From Ralstonia pickettii (lineage in GTDB: Bacteria; Pseudomonadota; Gammaproteobacteria; Burkholderiales; Burkholderiaceae), in the NCBI RefSeq assembly GCF_000607165.1, contig NZ_JFZG01000009.1, forward strand, positions 1 to 64,000: a DNA stretch of 64,000 nt, in the 5' to 3' direction. Of this stretch, positions 27,809-36,401 are shown piece after piece. Made by a program: the position numbers and the translations under genes. Under the pieces are notes generated by a model, which was not told the origin of the DNA, did not search any database, and saw only the letters and a list, made by a program, of their open reading frames with translations. Each line of letters opens with the position of its first letter. Position 1 is the stretch's first letter.

Positions 27809-28015
27809 TCGTGAAAGCAGCGCGAATGTTTCACCCGTTGAGCGCGCGTACGTGCAGTGTGCGAAGTGCGTTCAGCAGTGCGCTGTATGCGCCGTATATT
27901 CAGTACAAACCCGGACATATTGATTAAAGAACGCTGAGTATCTGTCGTTAATTTGGCTAAAGTCGGCGCCCCGTCTGGGCTCGCGACGTTTTGTTCTTAG
28001 CAATCCACGGCAGAT

Positions 28016-29563
28016 ATGAAGACGCTCTCCATCAAGGCCCGGCTGGCGCTGGTCCTGTTTGTTTTGGCTGTATTCCTGGCGGGCGTCGGCGCGCTCGGGT
28101 TGTACGGCAACATGCGCTCCAACAACGCGCTGAAGGAAACCTATTCGAATCAGCTCGCATCCACACGTGCGCTGGGTCAGGCCATTTCGAGGCTGGTGCA
28201 AGTCCGTACGGCGCTGGATCGTGCCGTCTATGAAACGGATGACGCGAAGATCGCCGACTTGGTGAAGGCCGCCCGCGAACAGGTCAAGGCAAGCGACGAC
28301 GGTTGGAATGCCTACAGCGCCCTGCCGTTTGCGACGCCCGAGGAAGAGCAGACCGCCGGCGAGGCCAAGCGCCTGCGCGATGCGTTCTTCAACGACGGCC
28401 TGAAGCCGGCTCTGGCGGCGTTCGACCGCCACGATTACGCTGCCGCGCGCCCGCTGGTGCTCGACAAGCTGTACGAACTGTTCGTCCCGTACGCCATCAA
28501 GGCCGATCGACTGAGCGCCATTCAAGCTGAGGTGGCCGCTTCGTCCTACGGTAAGGCGCAGTCGTTCTTCGACGGCCTGGTGTGGGCATTCATCATCGTG
28601 ATTGCCGTGGGTGTGGCGCTGGCGGCTGCGTGCTACCTCGTGCTCTCGCGTGCCATCTCGCGCCCGCTTGAAGAGATGCTGGTGCACTTCCATGAGATCT
28701 CGGGCGGCAACCTGACCACCAACGTACGCATCCACTCGCGTGACGAGATGGGCCTGCTGATGGAAGGCCTGCAACAGATGCAAGCCAAGCTGAAGGAGAC
28801 CGTGGTGACGGTGCGTCGCGGCAGCGAGTCGATCGCCTCGGCCACGCAGCAGATCGCAGCGGGCAACACCAATCTGTCGCAGCGCACGGAAGAGCAGGCC
28901 AGCTCGCTGGAAGAAACCGCCTCGAGCATGGAAGAGCTCACGAGCATCGTGAAGCAGAACGCCGACAACGCGCGTCAGGCGAGCACGCTGGCGGTCAGCG
29001 CCTCCGAGATTGCCGTGGAGGGCGGTGCCGTCGTGCAGGATGTGGTAACCACCATGGGCGAGATCAGCGAATCGTCGCGCAAGATCACCGACATCATCGC
29101 CGTGATCGAAGGCATTGCGTTCCAGACCAACATCCTGGCGCTCAACGCTGCGGTGGAAGCCGCGCGTGCAGGCGAACAGGGCCGCGGCTTTGCCGTGGTG
29201 GCCGGTGAAGTGCGCACGCTGGCGCAGCGCAGTGCGGGTGCCGCGAAGGAGATCAAATCGCTGATCGAAGACTCCGCCACGCGTGTGGAGTCGGGCTCGA
29301 CACTGGTGGCGCGTGCAGGCAAGACGATGGAAGAGATCGTCGTGGCCGTAAAGCGCGTGACCGACATCATGGGCGAGATCAGCGCGGGCTCGGCTGAGCA
29401 AAGCACCGGCATCGAGCAGATCAATGAGGCGGTCACGCAGATGGACGACGTGACGCAGCAGAACGCGGCGCTGGTCGAGCAGGCCGCAGCCGCTGCACAG
29501 GCACTGGAGGAACAAGCGGACGAGCTGCGCCGCGCTGTGGCGGTGTTCCGCGTGGCGATGTAA
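28016..29563 (+). CDS. Methyl-accepting chemotaxis protein
   Basis: The 515-residue transmembrane chemoreceptor has TM1 (about 9-30), a four-helix-bundle periplasmic sensor (about 31-185), TM2 (about 187-207), HAMP (SRAISRPLEEMLVHFHEIS) and a signalling domain whose tip is FQTNILALNAAVEAARAGEQ with [20 protein letters not shown]. Methylation helices flank it. It has no C-terminal CheR-tethering pentapeptide. The ligand is unknown; Tar/Tsr-type architecture suggests a small amino acid or organic acid. It is monocistronic, with a strong terminator downstream. The upstream 200 bases contain no gene. Confidence 0.93.
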   Translation: MKTLSIKARLALVLFVLAVFLAGVGALGLYGNMRSNNALKETYSNQLASTRALGQAISRLVQVRTALDRAVYETDDAKIADLVKAAREQVKASDDGWNAYSALPFATPEEEQTAGEAKRLRDAFFNDGLKPALAAFDRHDYAAARPLVLDKLYELFVPYAIKADRLSAIQAEVAASSYGKAQSFFDGLVWAFIIVIAVGVALAAACYLVLSRAISRPLEEMLVHFHEISGGNLTTNVRIHSRDEMGLLMEGLQQMQAKLKETVVTVRRGSESIASATQQIAAGNTNLSQRTEEQASSLEETASSMEELTSIVKQNADNARQASTLAVSASEIAVEGGAVVQDVVTTMGEISESSRKITDIIAVIEGIAFQTNILALNAAVEAARAGEQGRGFAVVAGEVRTLAQRSAGAAKEIKSLIEDSATRVESGSTLVARAGKTMEEIVVAVKRVTDIMGEISAGSAEQSTGIEQINEAVTQMDDVTQQNAALVEQAAAAAQALEEQADELRRAVAVFRVAM

Positions 29564-29619
29564 CGCACGATTCCTGATGGGTTGCCCTGGCAGCGAAATG
29601 GCTGCCGCGGCGCTACACT

Positions 29620-29655
29620 GCGGGGTCGGCCTTCGGGTCGGCCCCGCTTTGTTTT
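29620..29655 (+). terminator. Rho-independent terminator after the chemoreceptor gene
   Basis: A 12-bp stem (GCGGGGTCGGCC / GGTCGGCCCCGC, with two G-T wobbles) and a TTCG tetraloop at 29632-29635 are followed by TTTGTTTT. Confidence 0.85.
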
Positions 29656-29754
29656 ATGCGGTGCACTCAGAAGCCGCTCATGGTCCTGCCACGCCCCCCG
29701 AGCCGCTCGCTACGCGCCATGAGCCGGTTCACATAACGATTATCCGGAGGTGTC

Positions 29755-31191
29755 ATGCGTTTCCAGTGTCGTCGTGTTCCCGTTCGCGCCTTGGTGTCTG
29801 CAGCTGTGTTGGCATGCAGCGCTGGCGCGTTCGCTCAGACCATCCCCGCCAGCAAGCCCGCGCCCACCACGCTCACGCCCGAGCAGCAGCGCTATCACGA
29901 CATCTACAAAGAGCTGGTCGAGATCAACACGACGCATTCGGCCGGTGACACAACCAACGCTGCGCATGCGATGGAAAAGCGCCTGCGCGACGCGGGGTTT
30001 GCCGCTGCCGACATACAGGTGCTTGAGCCGTTCCCGAAGAAGGGCAACCTGGTGCTGCGCTTCAAGGGCAGCGGCGCCAAGAAGCCGATGCTGCTGCTTG
30101 CCCACATTGACGTGGTGGAAGCCAAGCGCGAAGACTGGAAGACCGACCCCTTCAAGCTGCAGGAGACTGACGGCTATTTCACCGCGCGTGGCGCGATTGA
30201 CGACAAGGCGATGGCCTCGGCCTTCGTGTCGGTGCTGGGGCAGCTTAAACAGGAAGGCTTCAAGCCATCGCGCGACATCATCCTGGCGTTGACCACCGAT
30301 GAGGAGCGCGGCGATGTGCCGACCAACGGCGCGTACTGGATCGTCAATAACAAGCCCGAGCTGGTGAAGGCCGAGTTCGGCATCAACGAAGGCGGTGGTG
30401 GCGAGTTGCGCAATGGCAAGCCGGTGCTCCATCGCATTCAGGTGGCCGAGAAGATGTACACGACGTACGAGCTTGAAGTGCGTGACGTGGGCGGCCACAG
30501 CTCGGTGCCGACGAAGACGAACCCGATCTATGCGTTGTCAGCCGCGCTGGATCGGTTGGGGGCGTATCAGTTTCCCGTCAAGCTGGCCGACGTGACGCAG
30601 ACCTACTTCGCACGCAGCGCGCCGCTGGCCACGGGGCAGCTGGCGGACGACATGCGTTCGGTCGGTACCGGCAAGCCGGACCAGGCTGCGATCGATCGGC
30701 TCTCGGCCATTCCGTTCTACAACGCGCAGTTGCGCACCACCTGCGTGGCCACGATGGTCAATGCCGGCCATGCAGAGAATGCGCTGCCGCAATCGGCCAA
30801 GGCCACCGTCAATTGCCGCATCCTGCCGCACGATGATCCGGCCGATATTGATCGTCAGTTGAAGCAGGTGATCGGCAACGAGAAGATCAGCGTGCGCTAC
30901 GTCAACAAGCCGCTTGCGAGCCCCGCGTCGCCGCTCAATGGCGACCTGGTGAAGACGGTGGAGGCGCTGACGCAGCAGATGTGGAATGTGCCGGTGATTC
31001 CGGCGATGAGCACGGGGGCGACCGACAGCCGGTTCATGCGCAATGCCGGTATTCCGATGTATGGGGTGTCGGGGCTGTTTACCGAGCCGGCTGACTTGCG
31101 CACGCATGGTCTGGATGAGCGCATCGAGATTGCGCGCTTGTATGACGGGCGGGAGTTTCTTTATCGGCTTGTGAGGCAGTTGGCTGAGTGA
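29755..31191 (+). CDS. Secreted M20-family metallopeptidase
   Basis: The 478-residue di-zinc hydrolase of the M20/M25/M40 type has a signal peptide (core ALVSAAVLACSAGAFA, cleavage AFA|Q) that sends it to the periplasm. Metal and catalytic residues: LLAHIDVVEAK (His, Asp), GAIDDKAMAS (bridging Asp), TTDEERGD (Glu-Glu) and FGINEGGGG, with a dimerisation domain (VGGHSSVPTKTNPIYAL). It probably trims amino acids from small peptides or N-acyl compounds. A CCGGAGGTG ribosome-binding site precedes the ATG. Confidence 0.92.
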   Translation: MRFQCRRVPVRALVSAAVLACSAGAFAQTIPASKPAPTTLTPEQQRYHDIYKELVEINTTHSAGDTTNAAHAMEKRLRDAGFAAADIQVLEPFPKKGNLVLRFKGSGAKKPMLLLAHIDVVEAKREDWKTDPFKLQETDGYFTARGAIDDKAMASAFVSVLGQLKQEGFKPSRDIILALTTDEERGDVPTNGAYWIVNNKPELVKAEFGINEGGGGELRNGKPVLHRIQVAEKMYTTYELEVRDVGGHSSVPTKTNPIYALSAALDRLGAYQFPVKLADVTQTYFARSAPLATGQLADDMRSVGTGKPDQAAIDRLSAIPFYNAQLRTTCVATMVNAGHAENALPQSAKATVNCRILPHDDPADIDRQLKQVIGNEKISVRYVNKPLASPASPLNGDLVKTVEALTQQMWNVPVIPAMSTGATDSRFMRNAGIPMYGVSGLFTEPADLRTHGLDERIEIARLYDGREFLYRLVRQLAE

Positions 31192-31276
31192 GTTGTCGGG
31201 CGCTGCGCTTGCTTTTTTTGCGGGCGCGGCTGGTTGGTGCTGGTTTGTGTTGGGTTTCGTCCCCTGCCGGGGCCGA

Positions 31277-31440
31277 CCTACTTTCTTTGTCTTGCCAAAG
31301 AAAGGTAGGCAAAGAAAGGCGCGCCCGAGATGGCGACCCACTCCTTGAATTTCTGTCGCAGAGAGGGAGAGGAGGCAAACTCGCTGCGCTCAGACAGCCT
31401 CCTCTCTTTTTCCTCCCTGCAACAGAAATTCAAGGCGCCA
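31277..31440. repeat. Hairpin-rich intergenic repeat (REP/BIME-like)
   Basis: Between convergent genes. First hairpin: CCTACTTTCTTTG (31277-31289) pairs with CAAAGAAAGGTAGG (31296-31309, one bulge), and CAAAGAAAG occurs again at 31310-31318. Second hairpin: CCTTGAATTTCTGT (31343-31356) pairs perfectly with ACAGAAATTCAAGG (31422-31435), enclosing GAGAGGAGGC (31367-31376) / GCCTCCTCTC (31397-31406). The rest of the 31192-31515 gap shows nothing else. I recall similar sequence between genes in Ralstonia and Burkholderia genomes. It may act as a bidirectional terminator. Confidence 0.7.
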
Positions 31441-31515
31441 TTTAGGGCAGGGTACGGCCACCCCTTCTGGGCGCCGGGGTTGGCGGCGCGGCGAGCGTCT
31501 TTAGACGGTTGCTTC

Positions 31516-32280
31516 TTAGATGAATCCGCCGTCGGTCATCAAGGTGCGGCCGGTGATCCAGCGGGCGTCGTCGGAGGCCAGGAAGGCGATGGCGTCGGCG
31601 ATGTCGTCCGGCTCTGCCAGACGGCCCATTGGTGTCGATTCGCGCATGCGCGCTTTGACTTCATCGGGAATCGGGGCAGTCATGTCGGTGCGCGTGAGCG
31701 CGGGTGCCACGGCGTTGACGGTGATGTTGCGCGAGCCCAGTTCCACCGCAAACGCGTGGGTGAGGGCGCTGACGGCGGCCTTGCTTGCCGCATACACCGC
31801 AAGCCCCGATCGGGGCCGGTACACCAGGCTCGACGACACGTTCACGATATGCCCGCCGCGTGCCGGCACATGCGGCAGCACCGCCTGCGTCACGAGAATC
31901 GTCGAGAAGGCATTGGTGCGGAACTGCGCGTCGAATGATGCGAGATCGATGCTGCCGACCAACTGGCTTTCCAGGATGCCGGCGTTGTTGACGAGGATGT
32001 CGATGGCGCCGAAGGCCTCGCGCACGGTGCTCACCATTGCGTCGACGGACAGGGCATCGCTCACGTCGGCTTGTACGGCAATGGCTTGTGCGCCGGTGCC
32101 GCGGATGGCGTTGACCACGGCGTCGGCTTCCGCAGCGTTGCTGCGATAGACCACGGCCACGCGTGCGCCGTCGGCCGCCAGTCGATGCGCCACGGCGGCG
32201 CCAATGCCGCGAGAGCCTCCGGTGACGATAGCCGTGCGACCTGCGAGGCGTTGTGCGGGTGTGGATTGAGTTTGAGACAT
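31516..32280 (-). CDS. SDR-family oxidoreductase (FabG-like)
   Basis: The 254-residue NAD(P)-dependent short-chain dehydrogenase has the cofactor motif VTGGSRGIGAAVAHRL, the NNAG motif (ILVNNAGI), the catalytic Ser in NVSSSLVY and YAASK (Tyr-Lys), and a C-terminal GRTLMTDGG as in 3-oxoacyl-reductase-like enzymes. Arg/Asn choices after the second strand (VVYRSN) suggest NADP preference. The substrate is unknown. The CGNR regulator gene lies 115 bases upstream on the same strand. Confidence 0.9.
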   Translation of the reverse strand: MSQTQSTPAQRLAGRTAIVTGGSRGIGAAVAHRLAADGARVAVVYRSNAAEADAVVNAIRGTGAQAIAVQADVSDALSVDAMVSTVREAFGAIDILVNNAGILESQLVGSIDLASFDAQFRTNAFSTILVTQAVLPHVPARGGHIVNVSSSLVYRPRSGLAVYAASKAAVSALTHAFAVELGSRNITVNAVAPALTRTDMTAPIPDEVKARMRESTPMGRLAEPDDIADAIAFLASDDARWITGRTLMTDGGFI

Positions 32281-32395
32281 GCTGTTCTCCTGAGGCGCTG
32301 AATGTTTCGGGAGAACAGATTACGAACCGGCGGGCTGATGCGCAGCCCGTTTGGCCGCGACGCGGCGTTCCAGCATTGGAACGAGCGAAGTGCGA

Positions 32396-32989
32396 TCAGC
32401 CTTGCTGCCGCTTGCGGTATTCGGCCACTTTGTGGCGGTTGCCGCAGACCGCCATGCTGCACCAGCGGCGCTTGTGCGACTTTGTACGGTCGTAAAACCA
32501 CAGCGTGCATTCGGGGTGTTCGCACACGCGCACGAGCTGGAAATCGCCCTCGGCTAGCAGGTGCGCGGCGGCTTCGGCCAGCGGCGCCAGGCATTGTTCG
32601 ACTGAATCGGTCGGGCGCACGCGTTCGACACGCGGGGTGCCGCTTTCCCATACCAGCACTGGATGGCTCGGCGCCTGCCGCAGGAACACGTTGAGCGCAT
32701 CGGCGCTGGCTACACGGCCCGCCTTGCGTGCTTCCACCAATGTGCGAATCACCTCGCGCAGGTGCCGCGCCACAGCCAGCAGCACGCCAGGAGGGTAGCG
32801 GCCTGCCACCGGCTCAACGAGCCAGCCCGCGCGCACCAGCCAATCGGAGACATCGGCGTCGTTCTGCCAGAAATCGTGCGGGTGGCCGTTGATGTTGGCC
32901 ACGGTGTTGAGCATGTCCAGGACCGGGTCGTCGGCGATCAGCAGGGGCTTATCGGCGGCGGGGGCGGGGGCGGCGGCAGGTGAGGACAT
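32396..32989 (-). CDS. CGNR zinc-finger / ABATE-domain regulator
   Basis: About 197 residues. The N-terminal ABATE-like (DUF1470) stress-responsive domain starts at DDPVLDMLNTVANING. The C-terminal CGNR zinc finger reads VCEHPECTLWFYDRTKSHKRRWCS followed by VCGNRHKVAEYRKR (given here as ends; Zn ligands are the four Cys). The family is thought to be transcriptional regulators. It is divergent from the nitronate monooxygenase gene and upstream of the SDR gene, so either could be its target. Start at MSSPAAA (32989). Confidence 0.88.
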   Translation of the reverse strand: MSSPAAAPAPAADKPLLIADDPVLDMLNTVANINGHPHDFWQNDADVSDWLVRAGWLVEPVAGRYPPGVLLAVARHLREVIRTLVEARKAGRVASADALNVFLRQAPSHPVLVWESGTPRVERVRPTDSVEQCLAPLAEAAAHLLAEGDFQLVRVCEHPECTLWFYDRTKSHKRRWCSMAVCGNRHKVAEYRKRQQG

Positions 32990-33020
32990 GGTGGTCTGCA
33001 AGCAAACGGACGGTGGAATT

Positions 33021-33050
33021 GTAACCAATTTAACGTGATATTCCAGTTAC
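33021..33050. promoter_or_regulatory. GTAAC...GTTAC element in the CGNR/NMO divergent promoter
   Basis: GTAAC at 33021-33025 and GTTAC at 33046-33050 are 20 bases apart between the two divergent genes. Only the outer five bases are symmetric. It is noted because a stronger element with the same ends occurs upstream of the hydrolase gene at 34307-34337. Confidence 0.3.
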
Positions 33051-33137
33051 TTGTTGCATGCACGTTTCAACGGCCCAATCCGGTGAAAAGCCCGCCGCAT
33101 TACCATGTGTCGTCCACGTTTCTTGCCGGAGATGATC

Positions 33138-34208
33138 ATGAGCGCATGGCCTGATGCACGCGTGCTGGAGTTGTTCAATATCGAAGTGCCCATCGTGCTG
33201 GGGCCGATGGCGGGTGTGGCCGGCGTGGAGTTGGCGATTGCCGTGGCACGTGGCGGCGGCCTTGGTTCGCTGCCTTGCGCGATGCTCAGCGTCGAGCAGA
33301 TCCGCCAGCAGGTCGAGCAGTTTCGGGCGGCCATGCGCGGCCCCATCAACCTGAATTTCTTCTGCCACACGCCGCCCCAGCCGGACCCCGAGCGCGATGC
33401 CAGATGGCGTGCCCATCTGGCGCCCTACTACGCCGAGTTCGGTATCGACTTGAACGCGCAAGCGCCGGCCGTGAACCGCGCGCCGTTCGACGAAGCCACC
33501 TGCGCGCTGGTGGAGGAACTGAAGCCGGAGGTGGTGAGCTTCCATTTCGGCCTGCCCTCGCCGGCGTTGCAGGCCCGCGTGAAGGCCGCGGGGGCGAAGG
33601 TCATCTCCGCCGCCACCACCGTGGAAGAGGCGCGCTGGCTGGAAGCGCGCGGCGTAGACGCCATCATCGCGATGGGCAACGAGGCGGGCGGCCATCGCGG
33701 CATGTTCCTCGCCAAGACGATCGAATCGCAGGTCGGCACGTTCGCGCTGGTGCCGCAGGTGGCGGATGCGGTGAAGGTGCCCATCATCGCAGCGGGTGGC
33801 ATCGGCGATGCGCGCGGTGTGGTGGCGGCATTGGCGCTGGGGGCATCGGCGGTGCAGATCGGTACCGCCTATATGTTGTCGCCGGAGGCCAAGACTTCGG
33901 CCATTCATCGCGCGGCGCTCAAGCAGGCAACGGATGCCGACACCGCCCTCACCAACCTGTTCACCGGACGGCCGGCGCGCGGCATCGTCAACCGGCTGAT
34001 GCGTGAGATCGGCCCGATGAGCACGTTTGCCCCGGCCTTCCCCACGGCCGGCGGTGCATTGGCGCCGTTGCGCGCCAAGACGGAGCCCACCGGCTCGGGC
34101 GATTTCATCAACCTGTGGTCGGGCCAGGCCGGCCGGCTGGCCACGGAAGACTCGGCAGAAGCCATCACGCGGCGCATTGCCGCCCAGGCGCTCGAACGGC
34201 TCACCTGA
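33138..34208 (+). CDS. Nitronate monooxygenase family protein
   Basis: The 356-residue FMN-dependent TIM-barrel enzyme (2-nitropropane dioxygenase-like) has LGPMAGVAGVELAIAVARGGGLGSL at the start (shown by ends LGPMAG and GGLGSL), NLNFFCH, VVSFHFGLP, the catalytic/flavin MGNEAGGHRG and the phosphate-binding AAGGIGDARGV and QIGTAYMLSPEA. It oxidises nitronates or acts as an enoyl reductase in other family members. Start ATG 33138 (MSAWPD) is placed seven bases after CCGGAG; ATG 33132 is the alternative. Followed by a strong terminator. Confidence 0.9.
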   Translation: MSAWPDARVLELFNIEVPIVLGPMAGVAGVELAIAVARGGGLGSLPCAMLSVEQIRQQVEQFRAAMRGPINLNFFCHTPPQPDPERDARWRAHLAPYYAEFGIDLNAQAPAVNRAPFDEATCALVEELKPEVVSFHFGLPSPALQARVKAAGAKVISAATTVEEARWLEARGVDAIIAMGNEAGGHRGMFLAKTIESQVGTFALVPQVADAVKVPIIAAGGIGDARGVVAALALGASAVQIGTAYMLSPEAKTSAIHRAALKQATDADTALTNLFTGRPARGIVNRLMREIGPMSTFAPAFPTAGGALAPLRAKTEPTGSGDFINLWSGQAGRLATEDSAEAITRRIAAQALERLT

Positions 34209-34234
34209 GTTTTTCTGTTGCATCGTCTCCCGCG

Positions 34235-34266
34235 CGGGCACGCCAGACGGCGTGCCCGTTTTATTT
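34235..34266 (+). terminator. Rho-independent terminator after nitronate monooxygenase
   Basis: A perfect 10-bp stem CGGGCACGCC / GGCGTGCCCG with loop AGAC is followed by TTTTATTT. Confidence 0.88.
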
Positions 34267-34306
34267 CGCATCACAAATCGGTATGCGAGCGATGGGAAAA
34301 TTTTAT

Positions 34307-34337
34307 GTAACTTGTGAAATGTAATTTCAAAGGTTAC
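34307..34337. promoter_or_regulatory. 31-bp inverted repeat upstream of the hydrolase gene
   Basis: GTAACTTGTGAAAT (34307-34320), a 3-base spacer, then ATTTCAAAGGTTAC (34324-34337): 12 of 14 positions pair. It lies 47 bases before the start codon in an A+T-rich promoter-like stretch, so is a likely repressor operator. Confidence 0.55.
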
Positions 34338-34383
34338 GATGGTTTCGCTGCTGTTTCCCCGAAACCCATCCCGGAGCCTTGCC

Positions 34384-35292
34384 ATGAACGCCCCTGCCCG
34401 AACCGCTGATCTGGTTGTCGATGCGTATGCCCCAAGCGCCGTGCGCCACCGCACGGTGGATGTCGAGGGTGTGCGCGTGTTCTATCGGGAGGCCGGCCCC
34501 GCCGATGCGCCGACCGTGCTGTTGCTGCACGGTTTTCCCAGCGCGTCGCATATGTTCCGCAACCTCATCCCCCAGTTGGCGGAGCGCTATCACGTGGTGG
34601 CGCCGGATTTTCCCGGCTTTGGCCTGACGCAGGTGCCGAGCGGCTTCCGCTACACGTTCGACAACCTGGCGCGCGTGGTAGACGGCTTTACGCAGGCGAT
34701 CGGTTTGTCGCGTTACGCAATCTACGTGTTCGACTACGGCGCGCCGGTCGGTTGGCGCCTGGCGACGGCGCATCCGGAGCGCATCAGCGCCATCGTCACG
34801 CAAAACGGCAACGGCTATGAGGAAGGCCTGGGCGAGGGGCCGTGGGCGCCAGTCAAGGCCTATTGGGACAACCCGGACGAAGCGCATCGCCGTGAGTTGC
34901 ATGCGATCGTTTCGGATGAGATGACCCAGTGGCAATACCTGAATGGCGTGCCAGACCCGACGCGCGTGGCACCGGATGGCTACCTGCTCGACCAGTATTT
35001 TCTGAGCCGCCCGGGCCAGCTCGACATCCAGATGGATCTGTTCCTGGATTACGCGAGCAACGTGGCGCTGTATCCGACACTGCACGCGTACTTTCGCGCG
35101 CATCGCCCACCGCTGCTGGCGGTGTGGGGGCGCAATGACACCATCTTCATTCCGCCCGGCGCGGAGGCCTTCAAGCGCGACCTGCCGGAGGCGGAGATCC
35201 ACTTTGTCGACAGCGGCCACTTTGCGCTGGAGACGCACCATGCGGAAATTGGTGCGCGCATGCTCGACTTTCTTGGTCGCGTGGTGAAGTAA
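34384..35292 (+). CDS. Alpha/beta hydrolase, Asp-nucleophile type
   Basis: The 302-residue protein of the haloalkane dehalogenase / epoxide hydrolase group has an oxyanion-hole motif LLHGFPSASHMF, a nucleophile elbow VFDYGAPVG (Asp rather than Ser), an acid in WGRNDTIF and His in SGHFALE. The Asp nucleophile rules out an ordinary serine esterase. The substrate is unknown. Monocistronic, with a putative operator just upstream. The start at ATG 34384 is supported by GGAG upstream. Confidence 0.88.
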   Translation: MNAPARTADLVVDAYAPSAVRHRTVDVEGVRVFYREAGPADAPTVLLLHGFPSASHMFRNLIPQLAERYHVVAPDFPGFGLTQVPSGFRYTFDNLARVVDGFTQAIGLSRYAIYVFDYGAPVGWRLATAHPERISAIVTQNGNGYEEGLGEGPWAPVKAYWDNPDEAHRRELHAIVSDEMTQWQYLNGVPDPTRVAPDGYLLDQYFLSRPGQLDIQMDLFLDYASNVALYPTLHAYFRAHRPPLLAVWGRNDTIFIPPGAEAFKRDLPEAEIHFVDSGHFALETHHAEIGARMLDFLGRVVK

Positions 35293-35301
35293 CGCGTGGG
35301 T

Positions 35302-36219
35302 TCACGTCATCGGTTGCATGGTGGCTTCCGCGGCAAAGCGCTCGCGCAGGAACGCCACCAGCGCCTTCACCGAAGGCGGCACGCCTGCACGCGATGGATA
35401 GAGTGCGTGCAGGTCGGCCGGCTCGGGTGTCCACCCCGGCAGCACCGTGCGCAGGTGGCCACTGTTAAGCGCCGCATGGCAGCAATGCTGCGGCAGGATG
35501 GCCAGGCCAAGCCCCGCTATGGCGGCTTCGCGCAGGGCGATGATGTTGTCGCTGGCAAAGCGCGGGCGAATCGGCAGCGCGAGCCGATGGCCGCGCGCAT
35601 CCTGCAATATCCAATCACGGCTGCGGGCGAGCGAGCCTTGCCCCAGGCACGGGAAATCTTCCAGCGCGGCGGGCGTGTCGGGCTCACCCACACGGGCAAT
35701 CAACGCGGGGCTGGCCACCAGCACGCGCGGCGAGACCACCAGATGCCGCGCCACCACATCGCGTGAGGGCAGCGGCCCCGTGGCTGCGCGGATCGCCACG
35801 TCAATGCGCTGCTCGATCAGGTCGACGTAGGTGTTGGACAAGTCCAGCTCGATGCGCAGCTTCGGATGTGCATCGGCAAATTCGGCCAGCCAGCCGGCCA
35901 CCAGCGTTTCCGCCAGCAAAGGCGACGTGCCGACGCGCAGCACGCCGGCCGGTTCGCTGCGTGCTGCGCCGGCCAGCGCTTCAATGGCCGCTGACGCATC
36001 GGCCATGTCGCGAGCGTGCCGATACACCGCTTCGCCCACCGGCGTGACCGATACGCGATGGCTTGAACGCTGCAGCAGCCGCGTGCCGAGCTGCACCTCC
36101 AACTCGGCAATGCGCCGGCTCAGACGTGACTTGGGGATGCCCGTGGCGCGCTCGGCAGCGGAAAAACCGCCGGCTTCCACGACGCGCGTGAAGAGGTACA
36201 GGTCGTCGAATCGCTTCAT
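35302..36219 (-). CDS. LysR-family transcriptional regulator
   Basis: The 305-residue protein has an N-terminal winged HTH (FTRVVEAGGFSAAERATGI, then SRLSRRIAELEVQLGTRLLQR) and a LysR substrate-binding domain. The N-terminus MKRFDDLYLF is typical of the CrgA/AaeR-like subgroup. It is divergent from the serine hydrolase gene at 36402, its likely target. The start at 36219 is chosen over a much longer ORF with no support. Confidence 0.9.
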   Translation of the reverse strand: MKRFDDLYLFTRVVEAGGFSAAERATGIPKSRLSRRIAELEVQLGTRLLQRSSHRVSVTPVGEAVYRHARDMADASAAIEALAGAARSEPAGVLRVGTSPLLAETLVAGWLAEFADAHPKLRIELDLSNTYVDLIEQRIDVAIRAATGPLPSRDVVARHLVVSPRVLVASPALIARVGEPDTPAALEDFPCLGQGSLARSRDWILQDARGHRLALPIRPRFASDNIIALREAAIAGLGLAILPQHCCHAALNSGHLRTVLPGWTPEPADLHALYPSRAGVPPSVKALVAFLRERFAAEATMQPMT

Positions 36220-36401
36220 GGTGGTACAGGGTTGCGGTCGAATCGCATTGAAGCATAGGCGCTGCCCGGACGTTGTCGCGGGCAATGGATCAGCGCTGTA
36301 CAGTGTCGCTGGGCGGGGCTGCGCGCGTCGGAATACCGCGCAGACCGGATCGGAGTCTGGCAAGCCTGCGCCCGGCGCGGGCATCAATGCAAGGAGAAGG
36401 C

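Noticed and set aside
27890-28015. Possible sigma-28 promoter before the chemoreceptor gene
   Set aside because: A TAAAG is present, but the sequence 15 bases later does not resemble GCCGATAA.
36295-36302. Palindrome CTGTACAG in the LysR/serine hydrolase divergent region as operator
   Set aside because: Only 8 bp and not matching a T-N11-A box; too short to support.
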